A DNA stretch of 64,000 nucleotides from an uncultured Bacteroides sp. (GTDB taxonomy: Bacteria; Bacteroidota; Bacteroidia; Bacteroidales; UBA932). This document shows positions 53,900 to 61,272 of the stretch, one piece after another. The stretch spans positions 62,001-126,000 of the forward strand of contig UREV01000001.1 of assembly GCA_900546925.1 (NCBI GenBank). Reading direction: 5' to 3'. A model generated the notes under the pieces. The model made no database searches and was not told the origin of the DNA. It saw only the letters and a list, made by a program, of their open reading frames with translations. The position numbers and the translations under genes are program-made. How positions within the stretch are numbered: position 1 is the stretch's first letter; the number at the start of each line of letters is the position of its first letter.

Positions 53900-53907
53900 T
53901 ATATTTG
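53900..53907 (+). promoter_or_regulatory. TAnnTTTG promoter of the methionine operon
   Basis: TATATTTG on the plus strand, 12 bases before the leader-peptide ATG and 104 before metX. It divides the divergent regulator and metX. Confidence 0.65.
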
Positions 53908-53919
53908 CAATTCGAAAAA

Positions 53920-53979
53920 ATGAAAGGCTTCTACTACATATTCTTTATGACAGCCATGTCAATGCGAATGCATCGTTAA
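53920..53979 (+). CDS. Methionine-rich leader peptide of the metX-thrA-asd operon
   Basis: 19 codons: MKGFYYIFFMTAMSMRMHR, then TAA. Five of 19 residues are Met, four of them in the last ten, directly upstream of a methionine-biosynthesis operon and just after its promoter. The last Met codons lie in the 5' arm of a hairpin (53965-53989). This is the classical arrangement for ribosome-stalling attenuation by charged tRNA-Met. Expression is not proven, and there is no strong U-tract terminator before metX, so control of translation or RNA folding is possible. Confidence 0.6.
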   Translation: MKGFYYIFFMTAMSMRMHR

Positions 53980-53989
53980 GATGCTTTCG
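53965..53989 (+). promoter_or_regulatory. Attenuator-type hairpin overlapping the leader peptide end
   Basis: CGAATGCATC-GTTAA-GATGCTTTCG: a ten-base stem with one T-T mismatch whose loop contains the leader stop codon. A stalled ribosome on the Met codons would prevent it from forming. Confidence 0.5.
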
Positions 53990-54011
53990 TAACCTTCTTT
54001 TGTATATCAAC

Positions 54012-55034
54012 ATGAAACGACATATTTACAGGAATGAAGACGGATTCTCCTTTGAAGCAGGAGGACGCGTCGAAACTCTTGAGGTGGCATATCATACGTC
54101 ACCGATGGAGTATAAAAAAGGAATGAAAGTAATTTGGATCTGTCATGCGTTGACAGCAGACTCTGATGCCGGAGATTGGTGGGCAGACCTCGTAGGCCCG
54201 GGAAAACTCTTCGACACGGACAAATATTTCGTGGTCTGCGGAAACATGATAGGCTCCTGCTATGGCTCCTCAGGTCCGTCCAGCATAGACCCGAAAACCG
54301 GAAAACCATATTACTTCACATTCCCTAAAGTAACCGTAAGAGATATCGTGAACGGACTCGATGAAGTCAGACGTCACATCGGCATTGACAAAATCGACTT
54401 TCTCGTAGGCGCAAGCATTGGCGGATTTCAGGCTTTCGAATGGTCTGTCATGCATCCTGAAATTATCGGCAGGGCCGTCTATATCGCGACCACCTCTCGC
54501 ATAAGTCCTTGGGCGTCAGCGTTGGAGGAGTCGCAGAGAATGGCGCTGGAAGCGGATCAGACTTTCCGCGAGTGCGCGAGTCTTCAGGGTGGCCGGAAAG
54601 GTCTCGAGTGCGCCCGTTCGATCGCCATGATTTCTTACAGATGCGATGACGGATATAATCTGAAGCAGCCGGAACTGTCTGATGACACCCTGTTTGCGGA
54701 CAGAGCTTGTTCATATCAGCGCTATCAGGGCGCGAAACTTGCAGACCGTTTCGATGCTTATTCATACTACTATCTTGCTTGCAGTGTGAGCAGCAATAAC
54801 TTAGGACGTGGAAGAGGTGGTGAGACAGCGGCGCTCGGTACGATAAAGATGAAGACAGATCTCATCGCTATCGACAGTGATATCCTTTTCCCTCCACACG
54901 AAATGGAAAAAATCGCTGAAAGGATGCCGAATGCTACCTATCATGTGATTACATCCCATTTCGGACATGACGGGTTCCTTCTGGAAACCAAACAGTTGGA
55001 ACAAATTATCAGACCTATAGTAAACGAATTATAA
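54012..55034 (+). CDS. metX: Homoserine O-acetyltransferase
   Basis: 340 residues from MKRHIYRNEDGFSF; the frame is open further upstream but lacks family residues. Alpha/beta hydrolase that acetylates homoserine for methionine synthesis. CHALTADSDAGDWW, VCGNMIGSCYGSSGPSSIDP, the nucleophile LVGASIGGFQAFEW (Ser), and a C-terminal Asp (IDSDILFPPHEM) and His (SHFGHDGFLLE). First gene of a tight operon with thrA (4 bases) and asd. Confidence 0.95.
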   Translation: MKRHIYRNEDGFSFEAGGRVETLEVAYHTSPMEYKKGMKVIWICHALTADSDAGDWWADLVGPGKLFDTDKYFVVCGNMIGSCYGSSGPSSIDPKTGKPYYFTFPKVTVRDIVNGLDEVRRHIGIDKIDFLVGASIGGFQAFEWSVMHPEIIGRAVYIATTSRISPWASALEESQRMALEADQTFRECASLQGGRKGLECARSIAMISYRCDDGYNLKQPELSDDTLFADRACSYQRYQGAKLADRFDAYSYYYLACSVSSNNLGRGRGGETAALGTIKMKTDLIAIDSDILFPPHEMEKIAERMPNATYHVITSHFGHDGFLLETKQLEQIIRPIVNEL

Positions 55035-55038
55035 CATT

Positions 55039-57513
55039 ATGCAGGTGCTTAAATTTGGAGGCAGCTCCCTTGCCGATGCGGCCAATATGCTCAAGGCGGC
55101 GGACATTATCGCCAGAGCAGTGGACAGAGACAGAACGATCGTAATCGCCTCTGCCATTTATAAATGCACAGATACATTGATCCAGATAGGCAATCTCGCC
55201 GCGGCTCATGACAGCTCTTACACGGAGCTCCTGGACGAACTCCAGCAGAAACATCATCGGCTGATCAAGGAGCTTCTTCCGATGGAGAAGCACGAGGAGT
55301 CTACCGAGGTCTGCGACGAGACTTTCGCGTCGATCCGCGGAATCATCAAGGGTGTGTACCTTCTCGGTGAATTGAGTACCTTCAGCCTCGATGCTATCCA
55401 GGGTTGTGGCGAGTTGCTTTCCAGCCGGATTCTCGCGACCAAGATGGCTTCGGTCGGAATCCCTACTAAATGGGTGGATTCCAGAGATATCATCAGGACT
55501 CGCCTCATTAGCGGTCGTGAAGTCGTGGACAACGCTGTGACTTTCGCCAATGTAAATGAAATGATAGAGTCCAACCCGATCATTTCACTGTTCATCGTAC
55601 CTGGATTCATCGCTTCAGATGACAAGGGACGTATGGTGACCCTCGGTCGCGGCGGTTCTGACTATTCTGCATCACTCTATGCTGTAGGCAGCAAGGCCAG
55701 GGCTCTCGAGACATGGAAAGATGTTCCTGGAATGATGACGGCTGACCCTAAGATAGTACCTCAGGCCATGCTTATCAAGCATATCTCTTACAGGGCGGCT
55801 CTGGAACTCTCACATTTCGGAGCTAAGGTGATATATCCTCCTACTATCCAGCCTGTTGTGGCCGAGCGTATTCCTATTTTCGTGAAATGTACATTCGATC
55901 CGGAAGGGGAGGGCACTCTTATCGAGCAGAATCCTCCACGCGGAAAGAATAAGATTATAGGTATTTCCAATTCGGACAATATCGCCCTTCTATCACTTGA
56001 AGGAAGCGGCATGGTAGGTGTTCCGGGATTCTCATACAGACTTTTCCAGACACTGAGCGAGAATAATATCAGCATTATCCTCATCACTCAGGCTTCTTCT
56101 GTTAACACCATGTGTGTGGCCGTGTCCGAAAAAGATGCAGCCAAAGCGAAAGATGCTGTGGACAAATGCTTTGCGTATGAGATTTCACTCGGCAAGTTGA
56201 ACCCGTTGAAAGTCGAGAAAGGATTCTCTATCGTATGCCTCGTAGGTGATGACATCCTGAATCAGCGTGGAACTACAGGCCGTATGCTCGCGGCTCTCGG
56301 ACGCAGAAGCATCGGTGTGCGTGCAGTTGCCCAGGGCTCTTCAGAAAGAAATATCTCCGTAATCGTGGCATCAGAGGATGTGAAGATGGCTACGAAATAC
56401 ATCCACAACGAATTCTTCGAGAAGTCTCCATATAAGGATGTGAACCTTTTCATAGCAGGCTATGGTACTGTAGGAAAGGCACTTGTGGATATTATCGCCC
56501 GTGACAGGGACAAGATTGCGGCCAGCACAGGAAAACGCCTTCATATCGCCGGTATCTCCAACAGCCGTAAATATGTCATTGACAGAGAAGGTATCAAATT
56601 CGACAAAATCGAAAGCAGCTTGGCCGAAGGCAAGTCTGCCGCAAACGACGCGTTCTTCGAGGAACTCTCCAAGCTCTCTCTCCAGAATTCTATTTTCGTG
56701 GATTGCACAGCGTCATCCGACATATCATATAAGTATTTGAATCTCTTCGAGAAAGGCTATTCTGTAGTAGCCAGCAACAAGATTTCTTTCGCTTCTCCGT
56801 ATGAGCAATACAGAAAGCTGAAGTCATCAGCTGCGGAAAACGGAGTATCTCTCCGCTATGAGACCACAGTCGGTGCGGCACTCCCGATTCTCGAATCCAT
56901 TTCACGCAGCGTAAACAGCGGCGACGATATCTACAAAGTAGACGCAGTACTCTCAGGGACATTGAATTACATATTCAGCACATACAAGGGCGGTGAAGAC
57001 GGCAAGACCTTCGCGGACGTGGTGAAGACAGCTCAGGAGTCAGGCTATTCTGAACCTGACCCGAGGCTCGACCTAAGCGGACGCGACGTGCTCCGCAAAC
57101 TGCTCATCCTCTCGCGTGAGGCAGGTGCTGAAATCAACGAGGCTGACGTGAACATCGACCCTATTCTCGGACCTGAATTCTTCGAGGGAAAGGTACCTGA
57201 ATTTTTCGCCAAACTCGCTGAGCATGAGGCGGATTTCGCGGCTTCATACCAGGCTGCTGCATCCAAGGGATTCCGCCAGAGATTCGTCGCTTCGATAGAG
57301 TCTATCCCATCAGATATTCCGGGTAGGCCAATGTTTAAGGCGACGATGGGTCTCAAGTCAGTAGGCCCTGACAACCCGCTCTACAATTTGTGTGGCACAG
57401 ATAACGCGGCCATCATCCAGACATCGTTCTATCCGTCACCATTAGTGATTCAGGGAGCAGGTGCAGGAGCTTATCAGACAGCATCCGGTGTGCTTAACGA
57501 TATTTTGTTGTAA
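55039..57513 (+). CDS. thrA: Bifunctional aspartokinase / homoserine dehydrogenase
   Basis: 824 residues. N-terminal aspartokinase (about 1-300, KFGGSSLADAANM, GRGGSDYSASLYAVG), two ACT regulatory domains (about 315-465), and homoserine dehydrogenase (about 475-824, NAD site LFIAGYGTVGKALVDII, GTLNYIFSTY, SEPDPRLDLSGRDVLRKL). It supplies two steps from aspartate to homoserine. With metX first, asd last and a Met-rich leader, this copy may be the methionine-linked form (metL-like). Feedback ligand not readable from sequence. Confidence 0.95.
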   Translation: MQVLKFGGSSLADAANMLKAADIIARAVDRDRTIVIASAIYKCTDTLIQIGNLAAAHDSSYTELLDELQQKHHRLIKELLPMEKHEESTEVCDETFASIRGIIKGVYLLGELSTFSLDAIQGCGELLSSRILATKMASVGIPTKWVDSRDIIRTRLISGREVVDNAVTFANVNEMIESNPIISLFIVPGFIASDDKGRMVTLGRGGSDYSASLYAVGSKARALETWKDVPGMMTADPKIVPQAMLIKHISYRAALELSHFGAKVIYPPTIQPVVAERIPIFVKCTFDPEGEGTLIEQNPPRGKNKIIGISNSDNIALLSLEGSGMVGVPGFSYRLFQTLSENNISIILITQASSVNTMCVAVSEKDAAKAKDAVDKCFAYEISLGKLNPLKVEKGFSIVCLVGDDILNQRGTTGRMLAALGRRSIGVRAVAQGSSERNISVIVASEDVKMATKYIHNEFFEKSPYKDVNLFIAGYGTVGKALVDIIARDRDKIAASTGKRLHIAGISNSRKYVIDREGIKFDKIESSLAEGKSAANDAFFEELSKLSLQNSIFVDCTASSDISYKYLNLFEKGYSVVASNKISFASPYEQYRKLKSSAAENGVSLRYETTVGAALPILESISRSVNSGDDIYKVDAVLSGTLNYIFSTYKGGEDGKTFADVVKTAQESGYSEPDPRLDLSGRDVLRKLLILSREAGAEINEADVNIDPILGPEFFEGKVPEFFAKLAEHEADFAASYQAAASKGFRQRFVASIESIPSDIPGRPMFKATMGLKSVGPDNPLYNLCGTDNAAIIQTSFYPSPLVIQGAGAGAYQTASGVLNDILL

Positions 57514-57531
57514 AAGTAAAACCTAGACTAT

Positions 57532-58533
57532 ATGAAAGTAGCAGTAGTAGGTGTCACAGGTTTGGTTGGCACCAGAATGTTGGAAGTGCTTGAGGAAAGG
57601 CATTTCCCTGTAACTGAACTTCTTCCGGTGGCTTCTGAGCGTTCTGTAGGACGGAAAGTCACTTTCAGCGGAAAAGAATATACTGTGATCAGTGCTGACG
57701 AGGCCATCGCAGCCAAGCCGGAGCTCGCAATTTTCTCCGCAGGCGGCGGTCCGTCCAAAGAGTTGGCACCCCGTTTCGCCGCTGTCGGCTGTCGCGTAGT
57801 GGACAACTCCTCATGCTGGCGCATGGATCCGACCAAGAAACTTGTTGTGCCTGAGGTCAATGCCGATGTACTTACCGAGGATGATTTCATCATCGCGAAC
57901 CCGAACTGTTCTACTATCCAGATGATGCTTCCTCTGGCTCCTCTTCATGAAAAATATCATATAAAGAGAGTTGTAGTATCTACATATCAGAGTGTTACAG
58001 GTGCCGGAAACAAGGCTGTGGCTCAGATGGAACTCGAGCGTGGAGGTGCCAAGTGGGGAGAATATGCAGCCAAGTTCCCTTACCCTATCGATGAGAATAT
58101 CATTCCTCATATCGATGATTTTACAGAGAACGGATATACCAAGGAGGAGATGAAGATGGTTAACGAAACCCATAAGATTTTGGGAGACAATACCATAGGA
58201 GTTTCTGCCACAACTGCCAGAGTCCCTGTCGTAGGAGGTCATTCTGAGTCTATAAATCTGGAATTCGAGAAGGATTTCGATCTCGCAGACATTCGCAAGA
58301 TATGGGAAAATACTCCAGGGGTTACTGTTCAGGATGATCCGGCAAACAAGGTATATCCTATGCCACGTTTTGCTCTCGGTCATGATGATGTGTTCGTAGG
58401 ACGTCTGCGTCGCGATTTCTCAGTAAAGTCCGGAATTAATTTCTGGTGCGTTTCTGACAATATCCGTAAAGGTGCGGCTACCAATGCGATACAGATCGCT
58501 GAGGTACTCCTGAAGAAAGGATTTATAAAGTAA
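57532..58533 (+). CDS. asd: Aspartate-semialdehyde dehydrogenase
   Basis: 333 residues. Reduces aspartyl phosphate to the semialdehyde, the middle step between the two ThrA activities. NADP-binding VAVVGVTGLVGTRMLEVLEE, active-site Cys in IANPNCSTIQMM, SVTGAGNKAV, RVPVVGGHSESINLE. It lies 18 bases after thrA, so the operon gives a complete path from aspartate to O-acetylhomoserine. Confidence 0.97.
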   Translation: MKVAVVGVTGLVGTRMLEVLEERHFPVTELLPVASERSVGRKVTFSGKEYTVISADEAIAAKPELAIFSAGGGPSKELAPRFAAVGCRVVDNSSCWRMDPTKKLVVPEVNADVLTEDDFIIANPNCSTIQMMLPLAPLHEKYHIKRVVVSTYQSVTGAGNKAVAQMELERGGAKWGEYAAKFPYPIDENIIPHIDDFTENGYTKEEMKMVNETHKILGDNTIGVSATTARVPVVGGHSESINLEFEKDFDLADIRKIWENTPGVTVQDDPANKVYPMPRFALGHDDVFVGRLRRDFSVKSGINFWCVSDNIRKGAATNAIQIAEVLLKKGFIK

Positions 58534-58552
58534 GTTCCTTATTAGACATAAT

Positions 58553-58599
58553 AAAATCGGCCATCAAGACTTCGCGGGAAGTTCTGATGGCCGATTTAT
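58553..58599. terminator. Bidirectional terminator between asd and gpmI
   Basis: AAATCGGCCATCA and TGATGGCCGATTT are perfect 13-base arms with A and T runs outside. It serves both convergent genes. Confidence 0.85.
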
Positions 58600-58617
58600 T
58601 ATATAAAACTGTCTATT

Positions 58618-60147
58618 TTAGATCAATGCTTCTGCATCCATGTCAGCTGGCTGAGGAAGTCCCATCAGCTTGAGGATCGTAGGTGCCACGTTGCAAAGTG
58701 CACCATCCTTCACAGTCTTCACTGCATCACCGGCATTGACAACAATAAACTGAACCGGGTTGAGCGAGTGGGCGGTATTTGGGGTGCCGTCCTCGTTCAC
58801 TGCGTGATCAGCGTTGCCGTGGTCAGCGGTGATGAGGATTACATAGTTGTGTTTGATAGCCTCAGTAACGACTTTCTCTACACAGCCGTCGATGCACTTG
58901 ACAGCCTTGATGATAGCGTCATATACACCTGTGTGGCCGATCATGTCACCATTTGCGTAGTTCAGGATAATGAGATCTTCCTTGTCGCTGTCGATAGCTT
59001 CGATAAGTTTCTCGGTAACGATAGGTGCGCTCATTTCCGGCTGGAGGTCGTAGGTAGGAACCTTAGGAGAAGGAACCAGAATTCTGTCCTCGTTCTCGAA
59101 CGGAGTCTCGCGGCCGCCGTTGAAGAAGAATGTCACGTGAGCATATTTCTCAGTCTCTGCGATACGGAGCTGACGGAGACCTGCTTTCGATACGATTTCT
59201 CCGAGAGTGTCTTTTACGATTTCCTTGTCGAAGAGGATGTGAAGGCCCTTGAATGCAGCATCGTATGGAGTCATGCAGCAGTAGTAGAGGTTAGGGATGA
59301 TGTGCATTCCCTGCTCAGGCATATCCTGCTGTGTGAGAACTGATGTGATTTCACGTGCACGGTCATTACGGAAGTTCATGAAGATGACAGCATCGCCTTC
59401 CTCTACCTTTGCGAGAGGTGCGCCTGCAGCGTCAGTAATCACGATAGGCTTGATGAACTCGTCGGTAACGTCAGCGTCGTAAGATGCTTGTACACCGTCA
59501 GTTGCAGAGGTGAAAGCAGCGCCCTTTCCGGCTGTGAGAAGATCATAGGCCTCTTTTACGCGGTCCCATCTCTTGTCACGGTCCATAGCGTAGAAACGTC
59601 CGCAGACAGTAGCGATTTTTCCGGTGCTCTCTGCCATATGTTTCTCGAGATCCTCGATGAATCCCTTTCCGCTGTGTGGGTCGGTATCACGACCATCCAT
59701 GAAGCAGTGTACGAATACGTTGTCGATACCACATTCCTTAGCAACGTTGAGGAACTCATAATAGTGGTCGAGTGAGCTGTGCACGCCACCGGTAGAGCAA
59801 AGGCCCATGAGGTGAAGCTTCTTGCCGCTCTGCTTTACATAATCGTAAACACTCTTGATTTCAGCCCTGTCCAGCAACTTGTGCTCGCGGCAGGTCTTGT
59901 TTATTTTCATAAGGTCCTGATAAACAACGCGTCCTGCACCGAGGTTCATATGACCTACTTCCGAATTACCCATCTGTCCGTCCGGAAGACCTACAGCCTC
60001 ACCGCATGTGAGGAGGTGGCTCATCGGATACTTTGCTCTAAGGGAGTCGATAAACGGAGCTCCTGCTGTGTAGATGGCGTTAGAGTGGTCATGTTTGCCC
60101 TCTCCCCATCCGTCGAGAATCATAAGAAGAACTTTTCTCTTTTCCAT
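58618..60147 (-). CDS. gpmI: 2,3-bisphosphoglycerate-independent phosphoglycerate mutase
   Basis: 509 residues from [17 protein letters not shown]; an in-frame ATG 21 bases upstream is less likely. Interconverts 3- and 2-phosphoglycerate with two Mn ions. Catalytic Ser in [23 protein letters not shown], the substrate loop [31 protein letters not shown], and the metal ligands in [11 protein letters not shown] and GHTGVYDA. Full length. Confidence 0.97.
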   Translation of the reverse strand: MEKRKVLLMILDGWGEGKHDHSNAIYTAGAPFIDSLRAKYPMSHLLTCGEAVGLPDGQMGNSEVGHMNLGAGRVVYQDLMKINKTCREHKLLDRAEIKSVYDYVKQSGKKLHLMGLCSTGGVHSSLDHYYEFLNVAKECGIDNVFVHCFMDGRDTDPHSGKGFIEDLEKHMAESTGKIATVCGRFYAMDRDKRWDRVKEAYDLLTAGKGAAFTSATDGVQASYDADVTDEFIKPIVITDAAGAPLAKVEEGDAVIFMNFRNDRAREITSVLTQQDMPEQGMHIIPNLYYCCMTPYDAAFKGLHILFDKEIVKDTLGEIVSKAGLRQLRIAETEKYAHVTFFFNGGRETPFENEDRILVPSPKVPTYDLQPEMSAPIVTEKLIEAIDSDKEDLIILNYANGDMIGHTGVYDAIIKAVKCIDGCVEKVVTEAIKHNYVILITADHGNADHAVNEDGTPNTAHSLNPVQFIVVNAGDAVKTVKDGALCNVAPTILKLMGLPQPADMDAEALI

Positions 60148-60176
60148 ATTAAAAATCTTTAATCGCAAATAACTTA

Positions 60177-60184
60177 CAAATATA
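60177..60184 (-). promoter_or_regulatory. TAnnTTTG promoter of gpmI
   Basis: TATATTTG on the minus strand, 29 bases before the preferred ATG. Confidence 0.6.
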
Positions 60185-60194
60185 CGGATAGTTT

Positions 60195-61127
60195 TTAAGA
60201 TTCTGTCTTTTCTTGTGCGCGACTCTTGCTGAAACTTACGAGAACGACTCCGGTGAACACCGCGAACAGCGCCAAAACCTTAGTGAAGGTCAATGTGTCC
60301 ATGCCCACGATGATGCTTATGGCTATCGCCATGATAGGCTGCATATAGGAATAGAGGCTGACCATCGTCGGGCGCACGTATTTCTGCCCATAAGAGATCA
60401 GGAAGTATGCGAGGAATGTCGCGCAGACGATAAGAATGATTAGGTCAATGATTATGATACCTGAAAGCTGTCCGTAGTCGAAAGTCACGAGTTCTTTTCC
60501 ACAGAAAGGCGCAGACATGATAAACGCGAAGAGGAAAATCCACTTCATGTAAGTAACTACAGAGTACCTGGAAATCAACGGTTTGAATAGTGCGAGATAA
60601 GTTGCGAAACTCAGACCGTTCGTAATCATCAGCAATACACCTTTCAGGTTGGTGCTTTGCGCTCCGCCGCCTCCAGTGTTGCTGTTTATAATCAGGAAAA
60701 CTATTCCGCAGAAGCTCAGGAACACTCCTCCGGCCTTTTTCCAAGTAATCGGTTCCTTGATGGTCCATGCAGCGATAAACATCGTGTATATAGGTGTCAA
60801 TGCGCTGATGATCGAGCAGGTCATCGGTGTCACGTCAGGAATGGCGCTCAAAAATGAAAACTGTACGAGGAAGAAGCCTACGAATGAAGCAGCGAATATC
60901 TTCGGGTAATCCTTCAGCGCCACTTTTTCCTTCGGGCAGAAAAACGACAGAATCCAGAAAAGCAGACCTGCGCCGATGGCTCTTAGACAGAACAATGCCA
61001 ATGGTGATATCAAGTGGCTGCTCGACAAGTCTTTGCATGTCACTATGTTTATCCCGAAAATCGTGTAAGCGGAGAAGGAAGCCAAGTTTCCTAAAATCTT
61101 ATTTTTGTCCAATCCTGTCAATGTCAT
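60195..61127 (-). CDS. EamA/DMT-family membrane transporter
   Basis: 310 residues with ten hydrophobic helices in two repeated halves, the EamA pattern ([54 protein letters not shown], then [42 protein letters not shown]). Drug/metabolite exporter superfamily; substrate unknown. It is 10 bases upstream of the gpmI promoter on the same strand. Confidence 0.88.
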   Translation of the reverse strand: MTLTGLDKNKILGNLASFSAYTIFGINIVTCKDLSSSHLISPLALFCLRAIGAGLLFWILSFFCPKEKVALKDYPKIFAASFVGFFLVQFSFLSAIPDVTPMTCSIISALTPIYTMFIAAWTIKEPITWKKAGGVFLSFCGIVFLIINSNTGGGGAQSTNLKGVLLMITNGLSFATYLALFKPLISRYSVVTYMKWIFLFAFIMSAPFCGKELVTFDYGQLSGIIIIDLIILIVCATFLAYFLISYGQKYVRPTMVSLYSYMQPIMAIAISIIVGMDTLTFTKVLALFAVFTGVVLVSFSKSRAQEKTES

Positions 61128-61213
61128 ATCTCTTTGCTTTTGAAAAACGGTGCGATTTTAACGTATTTCCGTGACAAATCAAAATTCGGACCCCCTTTTA
61201 AGGATTACTTATC

Positions 61214-61243
61214 TTGAATATTGCCAAGTAATTCGTAAATTTG
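61214..61243 (+). promoter_or_regulatory. -33/-7 promoter of the RNase R gene
   Basis: TTG at 61214-61216 and TAAATTTG at 61236-61243, 19 bases apart, 29 bases before the ATG. Confidence 0.55.
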
Positions 61244-61272
61244 TAGGTTATTATACAATAATATTTTGAAGT

